64,000 nt of DNA from Candidatus Marinarcus aquaticus (GCF_004116335.1 NZ_PDKN01000002.1:62001-126000), one strand, 5' to 3'; shown: positions 28,178 through 38,132, counted from the first letter of the stretch. Numbers and translations are program-made. Notes: generated from the letters alone by a model not told the origin.

Positions 28178-30070
28178 ATGTTTCAAAACATAAAAACAAA
28201 AATGAAGTTATCCATCATGGCCTTGGTTGCTTTGGTTGCACTATTGGTGGTGGGTGTCCTTGGAATTATCCAATTAAAAAAAGTGAACAATGGATTAACT
28301 ACGGTTTATAATGATCGAGTGGTTCCTTTGGAACAGTTAAAAATCATTGCAGATGCGTATGCTGTGAATATTGTTGATACGACACATCAAACACGAAACG
28401 GTAATCTTACGTTTGAGCAGTGTATTGAAAATATCAGCAATGCTCAAAAGAGTATTGATACACAGTGGAAAGCTTACACTTCTACGTTTTTAACTCCTGA
28501 AGAGTTACAGTTGTCTAAAGAGACCAATGTGTTGATGAAAACGGGCAATGAAGTTTCCAAAACCATTAAAGAAGCCTGTATAGAAGGAGATTTAGACCTC
28601 TTAACAAAAATTACGATTGAAGATTTGTACCCTAAAATTGACCCTATTGGAGAGAAGATTTCTGCGTTGATCTCTTTACAATTAAAAATTGCTAAAAGTG
28701 AAACTGAAAATGCGTATGACATTTATGAAAAAAGCAAAATCACAACCATTGTGGCGATTATTCTTTTTTTAGTTATTATTTTATTACTTGCATATATGAT
28801 CATTGTGGATATCAGTAAAAAACTCGAACGTTTCCAAATGGGATTAGGTTCATTTTTTGCATTTTTAAACCGAGAATCGCAAAGCGTAGAGTTGATTGAC
28901 ATTCGTTCAAACGATGAATTTGGCGACATGACAAAAGTGGTCAATGAAAATATCAATAAAACCAAAATCGGCATTGAAGAAGATCGTAAATTAATTGATG
29001 AAACCATCTATGTTTTAGGAGAGTTTGAAAATGGAGATTTAAATCAACGTTTACAAACCAAAGTTGCTAATCCTGCTTTAATGGAATTGAAAAATGTGGT
29101 TAATAAAATGGCAGATAAATTAGAAAACAACATTGATCATGTTTTATCAATTTTGGATGATTACAGTAAATACAACTACTTAAATCGTATTTCAACCACG
29201 AATTTAAAAGAGCATCTTTTAAAATTGGCTAAAGGGGTCAATGACTTAGGTGACTCTGTGACTGAAATGTTGACTGAAAATAAAATCAATGGATTAACGC
29301 TTGATGAGAGTTCAAACACTCTATTAAATAACGTTGATAAACTCAATGCCAGTTCAAATGAAGCTGCCTCAAGTTTAGAAGAGACAGCAGCAGCACTTGA
29401 AGAGATTACGTCAAATATTCGACACAACACTGAGAGCATTGCAAAAATGTCTAAATACTCAGGCAGTGTGACACAATCTGCGCAAGAGGGTGAAAAACTG
29501 GCAAATAAAACCAACATCTCTATGGATGAAATCAATGAACAAGTCACCGCAATCAATGAAGCAATTTCAGTGATTGATCAAATTGCATTTCAAACCAATA
29601 TTTTAAGTTTAAATGCAGCCGTTGAAGCAGCCACTGCAGGTGAAGCTGGAAAAGGGTTTGCTGTTGTTGCTCAAGAGGTGAGAAACTTAGCATCACGTTC
29701 AGCAGAAGCTGCCAAAGAGATTAAAACATTGGTTGAAACGGCAACATTAAAAGCCAATGACGGTAAAAATATTGCAGGTGAAATGATTGAAGGGTATAAA
29801 GTGCTTAATGATAATATTTCACAAACGATTGGTTTAATCTCTGATATTGAAGGGGCATCCAAAGAGCAACTGCTTGGAATTGAACAAATCAATGATGCCG
29901 TTAATGAGTTGGATCAACAAACACAACGAAACGCTATGGTTGCCTCACAAACCCATGATATTGCTATTTTGACAGATGAAATTGCCAAACTTGTTGTCAG
30001 CGACGCGGACAAAAAAGAGTTTAAAGGTAAAGAGAGTGTAACTGCAAGAAAATCAAACAATAAAGAATAA
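28178..30070 (+). CDS. Methyl-accepting chemotaxis protein
   Basis: A 630-residue chemoreceptor. A membrane helix (about 10-30), a helical periplasmic domain of four-helix-bundle type (about 35-185) and a second helix (about 188-208) are followed by a HAMP-like region and the long signalling coiled coil. The conserved hairpin tip [20 protein letters not shown] marks the kinase-contact region. No CheB/CheR docking pentapeptide is visible at the C-terminus. It is transcribed alone with AAGAAGAGAG before the ATG, after a 258-base gap in which I see no other gene. The hairpin at its end is a likely terminator. Confidence 0.9.
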   Translation: MFQNIKTKMKLSIMALVALVALLVVGVLGIIQLKKVNNGLTTVYNDRVVPLEQLKIIADAYAVNIVDTTHQTRNGNLTFEQCIENISNAQKSIDTQWKAYTSTFLTPEELQLSKETNVLMKTGNEVSKTIKEACIEGDLDLLTKITIEDLYPKIDPIGEKISALISLQLKIAKSETENAYDIYEKSKITTIVAIILFLVIILLLAYMIIVDISKKLERFQMGLGSFFAFLNRESQSVELIDIRSNDEFGDMTKVVNENINKTKIGIEEDRKLIDETIYVLGEFENGDLNQRLQTKVANPALMELKNVVNKMADKLENNIDHVLSILDDYSKYNYLNRISTTNLKEHLLKLAKGVNDLGDSVTEMLTENKINGLTLDESSNTLLNNVDKLNASSNEAASSLEETAAALEEITSNIRHNTESIAKMSKYSGSVTQSAQEGEKLANKTNISMDEINEQVTAINEAISVIDQIAFQTNILSLNAAVEAATAGEAGKGFAVVAQEVRNLASRSAEAAKEIKTLVETATLKANDGKNIAGEMIEGYKVLNDNISQTIGLISDIEGASKEQLLGIEQINDAVNELDQQTQRNAMVASQTHDIAILTDEIAKLVVSDADKKEFKGKESVTARKSNNKE

Positions 30071-30097
30071 CCGTATTGAATTAAGTTCAATACGGTT
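30069..30097 (+). terminator. Hairpin after the chemoreceptor gene
   Basis: AACCGTATTGAA (30069-30080) and TTCAATACGGTT (30086-30097) form a 12-bp perfect stem with a 5-base loop overlapping the stop codon end. The T-run after it is weak. Confidence 0.55.
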
Positions 30098-30214
30098 GAA
30101 CCCTTTCTTTCATTAAATATCTACATTGTTTAAAAATAGATTAAAACAACCAAAAATTAAGCAAATAATAATAAATTCATAATTTTATGGGTGTTCAAAT
30201 GCCCTAAATTGCTA

Positions 30215-30220
30215 TATAAT
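30215..30220 (+). promoter_or_regulatory. Candidate -10 element
   Basis: TATAAT within TATATAAT lies 28 bases before the ATG at 30248 and suggests a short leader for the 224-residue protein gene. Confidence 0.4.
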
Positions 30221-30247
30221 GACAAAACGCACAACGAAGGAGAAGGT

Positions 30248-30922
30248 ATGACTGTTCGAAGTTCTACTGTCAACCAAGAGTATATCTCTCAAGTATCAGC
30301 AAATAATCAACACAATTCAGACGAACAGTTTGAAATCAATGAAGCCTCTTTGAATATGGAACTCTCTTTTGAAACAGTTTCAAATATGACGTTTCAAGAG
30401 CTTTCTAATCAGTATAACAGTGAAACAGTACCTACATTGCAAGAAGCACAATCACTTAAATCCATGACGACATACAGTGATGATAAGCAATTTAATACGC
30501 TTCTTTTTAGTCAAGCAGTCACTTCTTTAAAACAACACGGGAATTTAACGACTTTTTCACGAAACTTTACACTCCCTATGCTTTTAATCAGTGAAGGGGG
30601 TTTTATAGAGTTACAAGATATCACTTCTCCAGAAGCTGCATCGAAATATGGCATTAAAAGCAGTGAAGCTCTTGAAGATGTCATTGAAAAACAAAAAGTC
30701 GCTGCACAAAACAAACAAGCACACAAAGTGGATGATGTTATAACAACCATGAAAAAACTGCCAGAGTTGTATAAAGAGAAACAAAGTGCACTTCAAATGG
30801 ATGTAGCAGGTATGTTTCAAAACTTTATGCAGATACTCTCTGATTTTCAAGCCCTTCAAAATCACAACAAAAATGCAATGGAAAGTTACACCAAAACAAA
30901 TCTACACAATCCTTTGATATAA
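30248..30922 (+). CDS. Hypothetical cytoplasmic protein
   Basis: Start taken at ATG 30248, preceded by GAAGGAGAAGG; a longer frame from 30191 would run through the likely promoter. The 224-residue product is polar and mostly helical, rich in Gln, Asn and Ser, with no signal peptide or membrane segment. The C-terminal part (MDVAGMFQNFMQILSDFQALQNHNKNAM) looks like an amphipathic helix. I do not recognise the family. The Gln/Ser-rich N-terminus and helical tail are reminiscent of secreted or flagellum-associated proteins, but nothing proves this. Confidence 0.6.
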   Translation: MTVRSSTVNQEYISQVSANNQHNSDEQFEINEASLNMELSFETVSNMTFQELSNQYNSETVPTLQEAQSLKSMTTYSDDKQFNTLLFSQAVTSLKQHGNLTTFSRNFTLPMLLISEGGFIELQDITSPEAASKYGIKSSEALEDVIEKQKVAAQNKQAHKVDDVITTMKKLPELYKEKQSALQMDVAGMFQNFMQILSDFQALQNHNKNAMESYTKTNLHNPLI

Positions 30923-31003
30923 AAGTAACAATACAGTTTCAAGGGTTTTTTTCTAATAAAGCTTTGTGCTTTATTGTTGTAGACTTCTTTAAAAAGAGGT
31001 AGA

Positions 31004-31579
31004 ATGTTATTTTTAGAGGCAGTGGGTGCAATTTTTTCTATTTTGGGTGCATATTTGATGTCGACAAGCACCAAAAAAAACACCAAACCACTCTATTATG
31101 GTTTTGCCAGTTTTTTTATCTCCAATGCAGCATTGTTAACCTTTTTTACTTTTAAAGGCAAAATTCCCATTATCATACAGATGATTCTCTTTTTTGTTAC
31201 GGCAATTTTAGGGATCTATCGACATTCACCCAATATGAAACGAGACATGTTTTTAGTTTGTATGGCGTGTACGGCTTTAGCTCTTGCTTTGATAAAAAGT
31301 GTTGTACCTCAAATTCAAGAGATCGACTTCTCTGTTTTACCGATTGATTTTGCTGCTTCATCGTTGGCCATTTTTGGAAGTTATTTGCTTTCAAGCCATC
31401 GACATACGTTACGAGGATATGCATTTATCTGTTTTTTTATTGCGGATGTGGTGTTTGTTTATATTGGGTACAGGAATGCCTTTTATTTCTTTATGGTGCA
31501 GTCAATGTTTTATTTGTATACCAGTGTGAAAGGGTATACAAATACCATGCACGAAGAGCTACGCAGATGGTTGAAATAA
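31004..31579 (+). CDS. Membrane protein made of two similar three-helix units
   Basis: A 191-residue integral membrane protein. Two halves look alike: residues 3-70 (EAVGAIFSILGAYLMSTSTKK ...) and residues 112-180 (DFAASSLAIFGSYLLSSHRH ...), each a helix ending GAYL/GSYLLSS plus two more helices, joined by one or two linking helices. This repeat is like SemiSWEET, PQ-loop or PnuC-type transporters, so a small-molecule carrier is possible. The substrate is unknown. The stop lies 4 bases from the convergent rhodanese gene. Confidence 0.68.
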   Translation: MLFLEAVGAIFSILGAYLMSTSTKKNTKPLYYGFASFFISNAALLTFFTFKGKIPIIIQMILFFVTAILGIYRHSPNMKRDMFLVCMACTALALALIKSVVPQIQEIDFSVLPIDFAASSLAIFGSYLLSSHRHTLRGYAFICFFIADVVFVYIGYRNAFYFFMVQSMFYLYTSVKGYTNTMHEELRRWLK

Positions 31580-31583
31580 AAAG

Positions 31584-32036
31584 TTATTTCTCGACAGGAA
31601 GCTCGGTTTTACTCCAGTCGTAAGCAAACCCTTGTTTGATATTATAAACATTTGAAAAGCCTTCATACGCTAAAAGGTTTGAGGCAAATTTGGTTCTTGA
31701 ACCCGTACGACAGATTAAAATCACTTTTTTATCCATGTCGCCTTTTAAAGCATAATCGATTTGTTCAACGAAGTTTTTATTAAATACGCGCTGACCAAAC
31801 TGTTCATTAAATACAGGGATATTGACTGAATCTTTTGCATGTGAATAGGTATATTCACGTTTGGTTCGTACATCGACGATCAGTATGCCTTCTTCTTGTT
31901 GCATTTTATACGCTGTGTGTGAATCAATATCAGCTTTATATAAATTGGCTTTGCTTAAATCTGGTTGTGCCAACAGTGATGTGAACGTTAAAAAAAGTGT
32001 AAACAGCAGTTTATAAATCAAATTATTTCTCCTCAT
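31584..32036 (-). CDS. Periplasmic rhodanese-domain protein
   Basis: A 150-residue protein with a signal peptide (about residues 1-23, ending SLLAQ) and a rhodanese domain. The active-site loop is CRTGSR, following VILI, and the substrate-cysteine is the first residue of the loop. Such proteins move sulfane sulfur. Periplasmic location fits a sulfur-metabolising Campylobacterota cell. It overlaps the upstream CDF transporter gene by 14 bases, so they are one transcript. Confidence 0.86.
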   Translation of the reverse strand: MRRNNLIYKLLFTLFLTFTSLLAQPDLSKANLYKADIDSHTAYKMQQEEGILIVDVRTKREYTYSHAKDSVNIPVFNEQFGQRVFNKNFVEQIDYALKGDMDKKVILICRTGSRTKFASNLLAYEGFSNVYNIKQGFAYDWSKTELPVEK

Positions 32037-32907
32037 TTATTTCTAAATCATCATAGGGATCCATATGAATGGTGATGCTCCATTCACGAGTCTCATCGAG
32101 TTTTCTGATTTTGTCTTCAATTCTATCTACAACTCTATGCGCATCCATTAAGGTAATCAGACAGTCAAAGACCAAGTGTACATCAACAAAAGTTTGATGA
32201 CCTGCTTCTCGTGTTTTTAAAAGGTGAAAGGTATTGGTCTCTTTTTCTGAAAGCAGGATGCCTTCAATATTTTGCACCAGCTCTTCATCCAAAGCTCTGT
32301 CTAAAAGAACCAAGACTCCTTCTTTTATGAGTTCATACGCAGAGTAGATAATAAACACCGAGATACCCCCACCAACGATGATATCAAAGAGTTCATACCC
32401 AGTCACATTCACAAGCACAAGTGAAACTAAAACAGCCACGTTGGTATAGACATCTGTTTTATAGTGCAGGGCGTCTGCTTTTACCACCATACTGTTGGTC
32501 TCTTTGGCTATTTTATGTAAGTACACGACCAATAAAATGGTAATCACAAGTGAAATAATCATCACAATAAGTGAGGTTGAAAGGTATGAAGATTTTTCAC
32601 CTGTAAAGGCTTTTTCAACGGCTTGATAAAACAAAAACAGACCCGAAATGGTGATAATCGTTCCTTCAATAACAGATGCTAAAGCTTCTATCTTTCCACG
32701 ACCATAGTTGAATGTATCATCGGCAGGTTTCTCTGAATTATTAATGGCAAAGTAGTTAAAAATTGAGACAAACATGTCTAAAATAGAGTCTACAGCAGAA
32801 GCCAAAACAGCCACAGAACCACTGGCAACTCCTATGATGAGTTTAATCAGTGTGAGAAAAGCAGCAACGGAAGTGGAAACGACCGTTGCTTTTTTTTGTT
32901 TTGTCAT
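32023..32907 (-). CDS. Cation diffusion facilitator family transporter
   Basis: A 294-residue CDF protein with six membrane helices and a C-terminal cytoplasmic ferredoxin-like domain. The metal site residues of the family appear as ASAVDSILDMF in helix II and ADALHYKTDV in helix V. The DDTFNYGRGKIEALAS loop is typical. It exports divalent metal such as Zn(II) or Fe(II) in exchange for protons; specificity cannot be told by eye. It sits 5 bases after the aminotransferase gene and overlaps the rhodanese gene. Confidence 0.9.
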   Translation of the reverse strand: MTKQKKATVVSTSVAAFLTLIKLIIGVASGSVAVLASAVDSILDMFVSIFNYFAINNSEKPADDTFNYGRGKIEALASVIEGTIITISGLFLFYQAVEKAFTGEKSSYLSTSLIVMIISLVITILLVVYLHKIAKETNSMVVKADALHYKTDVYTNVAVLVSLVLVNVTGYELFDIIVGGGISVFIIYSAYELIKEGVLVLLDRALDEELVQNIEGILLSEKETNTFHLLKTREAGHQTFVDVHLVFDCLITLMDAHRVVDRIEDKIRKLDETREWSITIHMDPYDDLEINEEK

Positions 32908-32912
32908 AGCTT

Positions 32913-34085
32913 TTAGTAGTTCGCCTCAACGAACTCTTTGATTCTTTCAATACCTTTTTCGATACTTGTTAAATCTGTTGCAAATGAGAATCTAAAATAT
33001 CCTTCTGTACCAAATGCAAGTCCTGGTACAACCGCAACTCCTTTTTGTTCTAATAAATCTGAACAGAACTTCATAGAATCTTCTGTTACTCCTTTGATGT
33101 TGACAAATAAGTAGAATGCACCATCAGGTTTTACACAAGAGATTCCTTTGATCGCATTGAATTTTTCAACAGCGAAATCTCTTCGTTTTTCAAACTCTAC
33201 TCGCATCATTTCAATCGCGTCATCTGCTTGACCCTCTAAAGCTAAGATTGAAGCGTATTGTGTGATTGAGTTGACGTTTGATGTGACTTGACCTTGAAGT
33301 TTAATCATCGCTTTTACTAAATCAGGGTGTGGGGTTGCAATATATCCAAATCTCCAACCTGTCATGGCAACTGCTTTACTCAATCCATTGATGGTCACAG
33401 TTCGTTTGAACATATCTTCACTCACTTGGGCTGCTGCAGTGAATTTTCTTCCATCGTAGATGATTTTTTCGTACATTTCATCCGATAATACTAAGATATC
33501 TGTACCTTTTAATACTTCTCCAATGGCAATCAATTCCTCTTTTGAGTAGACTGAACCTGTTGGGTTTGAAGGGGTATTTAAAAGCAGAATTTTTGTTTTT
33601 GGCGTAATGGCAGCTTTCAATTGCTCAGGTGTAATTTTAAACTCTGTAGAGTCGTCTGTATCAATAAATACGGGTACACCATCAGAGAATTTGACTTGTT
33701 CAGGATACGTTACCCAATACGGCGCAGGAATAATGACTTCATCACCCTCTTCAATTAAAACTTGGAATAGGTTAAATAAAGAGTGTTTTGCTCCGTTACT
33801 GATAACGATATGATTGAGTTCATAATTTAATCCATGATCTCTTTTTAGCTTGTTAATAATTGCTTGTTTGGTTTCAGTAATACCTTCAACCGCTGTATAC
33901 TTCGTATGACCAGCTTTGATAGCATCAATAGCCGCTTCTTTGATGATATCAGGGGTATTAAAGTCAGGCTCTCCTGCACTGAAGCTTAAGATATCTCTAC
34001 CTTGAGCTTTTAACTCTCGACCAAGTGCAGTAATTGCCATAGTTACTGATGGAGATAAATTTTCCATTCTTTTTGCAATTTTCAT
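32913..34085 (-). CDS. aspC: Pyridoxal-phosphate-dependent aminotransferase (AspC-like)
   Basis: A 390-residue fold-type I class I/II aminotransferase. The N-terminus KIAKRMENLSPSVTMAI and FSAGEPDFNTP match subgroup I-gamma aspartate aminotransferases of thermophiles and Campylobacterota. The PLP lysine is in NGLSKAVAMTGWRFGY, with NTPSNPTG for pyridine contact and RFSFATD at the C-terminal substrate arginine. It probably converts aspartate and 2-oxoglutarate to oxaloacetate and glutamate. It is the first gene of the run with the CDF and rhodanese genes. Confidence 0.92.
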   Translation of the reverse strand: MKIAKRMENLSPSVTMAITALGRELKAQGRDILSFSAGEPDFNTPDIIKEAAIDAIKAGHTKYTAVEGITETKQAIINKLKRDHGLNYELNHIVISNGAKHSLFNLFQVLIEEGDEVIIPAPYWVTYPEQVKFSDGVPVFIDTDDSTEFKITPEQLKAAITPKTKILLLNTPSNPTGSVYSKEELIAIGEVLKGTDILVLSDEMYEKIIYDGRKFTAAAQVSEDMFKRTVTINGLSKAVAMTGWRFGYIATPHPDLVKAMIKLQGQVTSNVNSITQYASILALEGQADDAIEMMRVEFEKRRDFAVEKFNAIKGISCVKPDGAFYLFVNIKGVTEDSMKFCSDLLEQKGVAVVPGLAFGTEGYFRFSFATDLTSIEKGIERIKEFVEANY

Positions 34086-34191
34086 TTACGCTTTTCCTAT
34101 GTTAAATTTTGGTAGGATTTTATCAAAAATATACTTATATGAAATACAAAAAAAAGAGGATTTCATTAAAAATTTAAAAAATGGGTAAAAG

Positions 34192-34788
34192 TTGGATTTT
34201 AATATAACAATCAATAATGAAATTGTCACCGTACAATTTATTCAAACACGAAGCGTCAAACACTGTTACATCAAAATTTTAGATGCTTCACATATTCGTA
34301 TCAAAGCCCATCCTTCCTTTAGTTTAAAAGAGGCTCAAAAGGTGATTGATAAAAAGTTTGCATGGCTTGAAAAACATATTGTACGTCTTAAAGCCAAAGA
34401 GCTTGAAAGTCACGAGTTTTACTATTTAGGAAAAAAATATGATCGCAGAAAAAATTTTTTATCCCAAGAAGAGCTGGATGTTTTTTTTAAAAAAGAGGCC
34501 AAAGAACAGATTCTGCCTTTGGTTGAAAAACATGCTTCACGTATGCAGTGTTATCCCAGCCAAGTTAAATTTCGAAAAAACAAAAGTCGATGGGGAAGTT
34601 GCTCAATACACAATGTGATTAATTTCAATTTTTTACTGATGAAATTCCCTAAAAGTGTCATTGAGTATGTGGTGATACATGAGTTGGCGCATATCAAACA
34701 CAAAAACCACTCAAAAGCATTTTGGAATTTTGTAGAAGAGTTTTGCCCAACGTATAAAGAGCAAGAGAGGTTACTTAAGCTTTTTTAA
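34192..34788 (+). CDS. YgjP-type M48-like metallopeptidase
   Basis: A 198-residue protein starting at TTG 34192. The zinc motif HELAH with a following H (VIHELAHIKHKNHSKAFW) and RWGSCS a few residues before it are those of the YgjP/WLM-related metal-dependent hydrolase family. No membrane segment is visible. The product is likely a cytosolic zinc protease or hydrolase of unknown substrate. The 3' end overlaps the convergent DciA-like gene by 14 bases. A short open frame from ATG 34181 in another phase is not supported. Confidence 0.83.
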   Translation: MDFNITINNEIVTVQFIQTRSVKHCYIKILDASHIRIKAHPSFSLKEAQKVIDKKFAWLEKHIVRLKAKELESHEFYYLGKKYDRRKNFLSQEELDVFFKKEAKEQILPLVEKHASRMQCYPSQVKFRKNKSRWGSCSIHNVINFNFLLMKFPKSVIEYVVIHELAHIKHKNHSKAFWNFVEEFCPTYKEQERLLKLF

Positions 34789-35191
34789 TCAAGGCTCGAA
34801 TGGCTTCAACTTTATTGTGCAGTCGTTCGTCTTTGATTGCATTTTCAAAAATACCATATGAACGTTCAGCAAATGTGGGTTCTTCTTCTATTGGCTCCTT
34901 TTTTTTCTCCATGACATTGGTTACAAAAAAACGAATATCCGTAATATTGGCAATGCCTAAAGTTTTAAGCAGACTTCGTATCAAATCTTTATTATGTGTA
35001 AATTCCATTTTATAAACAGGATGGGTTAAAACAAAAAAGAGAATTTCTTGTTTAACATAGGCAAATTTTACCCCTTTTTTTAGCTTTAAAGGTAAGGTAT
35101 TTATTAGCTTTTCTAGGGTAGTATGAGTCTTTAATTTTTTAAATTCAGGACTGTATTTCAAATGAGTAAGAATTTCGTTAACTTTTTTCAT
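34775..35191 (-). CDS. DUF721/DciA-like protein
   Basis: A 138-residue basic protein whose central part (KGVKFAYVKQEILFFVLTHPVYKMEFTHNKDLI) resembles the DUF721/DciA domain, a replicative helicase-loading factor in many bacteria. The N-terminal helix EILTHLKYSPEFKKL and the charged C-terminal helix match helicase-loader style. The assignment is moderate. Its 5' end overlaps an antisense small lipoprotein gene by 30 bases. Confidence 0.6.
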   Translation of the reverse strand: MKKVNEILTHLKYSPEFKKLKTHTTLEKLINTLPLKLKKGVKFAYVKQEILFFVLTHPVYKMEFTHNKDLIRSLLKTLGIANITDIRFFVTNVMEKKKEPIEEEPTFAERSYGIFENAIKDERLHNKVEAIRALIKKA

Positions 35192-35287
35192 GCTGCTATT
35201 ATAGCAGTTTTTCTTTTATCTTTAAGTGGTTGCGGGTATAAAGCCGATCCCGTATATGTCAACGAGCAACAACAAGTTCAACCATAA
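35162..35287 (+). CDS. Small LptM-like lipoprotein
   Basis: A 41-residue protein beginning at ATG 35162. A signal peptide ending LSLSG is followed by the lipobox cysteine C24 and GYKADPVYV, the pattern of LptM/YifL lipoproteins that assist LptD assembly (GCGxKGxxY). The stop TAA shares a base with the nadB ATG (TAATG), so it is coupled to nadB. The first 30 bases lie antisense to the DciA-like gene. The ribosome site is weak. Confidence 0.7.
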   Translation: MSKNFVNFFHAAIIAVFLLSLSGCGYKADPVYVNEQQQVQP

Positions 35288-36738
35288 TGGTGTATGACTA
35301 TATTATTATAGGTACAGGTGTGGCGGGTTTGAATGCCGCGCGTTTGATACCTAAAGATAAAAAAGTATTGATGTTGTGTAAAAAAGCACCGTGGGAGTGT
35401 AACACCTTTTATGCTCAAGGAGGTGTTGCTACTGCCGTTGATAAAACCGACATTGAACCACATATCAACGACACGCTTGTTGCAGGTGTGCATCACAACA
35501 ACATAGAAGCTGTACGTAAACTCAGTGAGAACTCACGAGCAGGGATTGATGACCTCATTGAAGCAGGCTTACAGTTTGACAAAAATGCCAAAGGGGAACT
35601 TGCTTTTACCAAAGAAGCAGCTCATTCCCGAAGCCGAATTTTACATGCCGATGGCGATGCCACAGGGCGTATGATTCACATGTTTTTACTGCAAGTGTGT
35701 CCTCACACCATTCAAACCGATGCGGTGGTTTGTGATTTGCTCATAGAAGATGGTGTTTGTTATGGAGTGCAGTACTTTACAGATGAAACGACACAAAAAG
35801 TGGCGTATGCGCATCAAACCATTATTGCAAGTGGTGGGATTGGTTCGATTTATAAATATCACACCAACTCAACGGCGATTGCTGGAGAAGTTCAAGGTAT
35901 TTGTATTGAAAAAGGGCTTGAACTCAATGATATGGAGATGATGCAGTTTCACCCAACAGTATTCAAAGGGACTTCCTATGCCAGAAAACCTCTTTTAAGT
36001 GAAGCGTTAAGAGGTGAGGGAGCGTGCATTGTGGATGATGACGATAAACGTTTCTTATTTGAGTATCACAAAGATGGAGAACTGGCTCCTCGTGATGTGG
36101 TCAGCCGAGCTATTTTTGACTACAATAAAAAAACCAATAAACCCATTTTCCTTTCGTTTAAAGAGTTTGATAAAACCTATTTTAAACAACGATTTCCCAA
36201 CATTTATGCCAACTTTAAAGATTTAGGTTATGACTTGCCGTTTGAGCGTGTACCAATTTCACCTGCCTTTCATTATGCTATGGGGGGTATTGCCATTGAT
36301 ACCAATGCCAAAGTTAAAGGGGTTAAAAATCTCTATGCCGTTGGTGAAGCGGCGTGTTCAGGTCTGCATGGTGCCAATCGATTGGCTTCAAACTCTTTGC
36401 TTGAAGGCATTGTCTACTCAAAAATTGCGGTTGAGGAGAGTTTGAAACATCCTTTTGAGATAGTGTGTGAAAACTACACAAAACCAATTAAAAACTATAT
36501 TCGTAATCAAACAATTGATAAAGAGATTAAAAATAATCTTCGAAAAATCATGTGGAAAAGTGCATCAATATCACGTAATCAAAACGATTTAAAAACTGCT
36601 TTGATACAAATTGATACATTTTTAAAAGAAGATGTTGGTCGCCTGCTTTTTTTAAGGCTACTTACGGCAAAATCTATTTTAACGTCTGCCATAAAGCGGA
36701 CAAGCTCGCTAGGAGCGCATTATATTAAGGAGAATTGA
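35287..36738 (+). CDS. nadB: L-aspartate oxidase NadB
   Basis: A 483-residue flavoprotein. FAD motif IIIGTGVAGLNAAR near the N-terminus, EAAHSRSRILHADGDATGR, MMQFHPTVF and LLSEALRGEGA mark the fumarate reductase/aspartate oxidase family, and the length fits NadB rather than FrdA. It makes iminoaspartate for NAD synthesis. nadA and nadC are not next to it. The stop shares one base with the nhaD start (TGATG), with AAGGAG located in the nadB end. Confidence 0.92.
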   Translation: MVYDYIIIGTGVAGLNAARLIPKDKKVLMLCKKAPWECNTFYAQGGVATAVDKTDIEPHINDTLVAGVHHNNIEAVRKLSENSRAGIDDLIEAGLQFDKNAKGELAFTKEAAHSRSRILHADGDATGRMIHMFLLQVCPHTIQTDAVVCDLLIEDGVCYGVQYFTDETTQKVAYAHQTIIASGGIGSIYKYHTNSTAIAGEVQGICIEKGLELNDMEMMQFHPTVFKGTSYARKPLLSEALRGEGACIVDDDDKRFLFEYHKDGELAPRDVVSRAIFDYNKKTNKPIFLSFKEFDKTYFKQRFPNIYANFKDLGYDLPFERVPISPAFHYAMGGIAIDTNAKVKGVKNLYAVGEAACSGLHGANRLASNSLLEGIVYSKIAVEESLKHPFEIVCENYTKPIKNYIRNQTIDKEIKNNLRKIMWKSASISRNQNDLKTALIQIDTFLKEDVGRLLFLRLLTAKSILTSAIKRTSSLGAHYIKEN

Positions 36739-38126
36739 TGTTTAAAACGTTAATAACATTGTTGCTCTCTTCTGTTGCACTGTTTGCATCAGCAGGAGGT
36801 AATACAGGTGAAGTGGCACCAAATATAACCATGACATGGGTAGGATTTGCATGTCTGTTTATTTTTGTGATTGGGTACTATTTTATTGCTGCTGAAGAGA
36901 AATACGGTATCGATAAAGCAAAACCAGCACTTTTTATTGGTACGTTTATGTTTTTATTGGTTGCAATTTACTATGCAATCAATGGATTGTCGCTGGATTT
37001 AGTGCACACAGAAGCACAACACTTGATTTTAGAAATTGCTGGAATTTTCTTCTTCTTATTCGTTGCAATGACCTACATTGAATCTTTGATTCATATGGGT
37101 GTATTTGACCGATTAAAATACAACTTGGTCTCTAAAGGGTATTCATACAGAAAACTATATTGGTTGACGGGTATCTTGGCTTTCTTCCTTTCTCCTGTTG
37201 CAGATAACTTAACAACAGCGTTAATTTTATCAACGGTTCTAATTACGATTGAAAGAGAGAAAAAAGAGTTCTTGGTTCCTGGAGCTATTAACATTGTAGT
37301 TGCAGCAAATGCAGGTGGTGCTTGGTCGCCATTTGGGGATATCACTACGCTTATGGCATGGACAGCAGGTAAAGGAACATTTACAGACTTCTTCTATATT
37401 TTCCCATCAGCAGTATTAGGATACTTAGCAACAGCAGTTATCTTAGCTCGATTTGTTCCAGATACGCAACCTGATTTCGATGCTACTAAAGAGGTGAAAC
37501 CAAAGATGCATGAGGGTGCAAAAGTGGTTATGGCTTTAGGTATCTTTACAATCTTCTGTGCAGTTATGTCTCACCAAGTATTACACTTACCAGCAATGTG
37601 GGGTATGTTATTTGGTCTTTCATTATTAAAACTCTACGCATACTCTTTAAAGAAAAAATTCGGAAGTGAACACTTCAACGTATTCCACTCAATTGCTAAA
37701 ATTGAGAACAACACACTGCTATTCTTCTTTGGTATTTTAGCAGCGGTTGGTGCGTTATACTTTATTGGATGGCTTGGATTAGCAGTTGTGGTTTATAACC
37801 CAGATGTATTAGGTCCTACGTGGTCAAATATTGGGGTTGGATTCTTATCTGCAATCGTGGACAACGTTCCTGTTATGTCGGCTGTTCTTAAAGCAAACCC
37901 AGATATGGGACTTGACCAATGGATGTTGGTCACATTGACTGCTGGTGTTGGTGGATCATTGATTTCATTTGGTTCTGCAGCAGGTGTTGGTGTTATGGGT
38001 AAACTTCACGGGATTTACACATTCGGTTCACACATGAAATATGCATGGGCTATTTTAATTGGATATATCATCTCTGTTTCAGTGTGGTATTTACAATACG
38101 AAGTTTTAGGTATTCAACACGCCTAA
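36738..38126 (+). CDS. nhaD: Na+/H+ antiporter NhaD
   Basis: Start at ATG 36738 with AAGGAG at 36727-36732. The 462-residue protein has an N-terminal signal-like helix and about twelve membrane helices of the IT superfamily. Typical NhaD segments are SPVADNLTTALILS, NAGGAWSPFGDITTLMAW and DNVPVMSAVLKANP. It exports sodium in exchange for protons, suiting marine or brackish life. It is coupled to nadB and followed by a strong terminator. Confidence 0.9.
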   Translation: MFKTLITLLLSSVALFASAGGNTGEVAPNITMTWVGFACLFIFVIGYYFIAAEEKYGIDKAKPALFIGTFMFLLVAIYYAINGLSLDLVHTEAQHLILEIAGIFFFLFVAMTYIESLIHMGVFDRLKYNLVSKGYSYRKLYWLTGILAFFLSPVADNLTTALILSTVLITIEREKKEFLVPGAINIVVAANAGGAWSPFGDITTLMAWTAGKGTFTDFFYIFPSAVLGYLATAVILARFVPDTQPDFDATKEVKPKMHEGAKVVMALGIFTIFCAVMSHQVLHLPAMWGMLFGLSLLKLYAYSLKKKFGSEHFNVFHSIAKIENNTLLFFFGILAAVGALYFIGWLGLAVVVYNPDVLGPTWSNIGVGFLSAIVDNVPVMSAVLKANPDMGLDQWMLVTLTAGVGGSLISFGSAAGVGVMGKLHGIYTFGSHMKYAWAILIGYIISVSVWYLQYEVLGIQHA

Positions 38127-38132
38127 GCTTTC

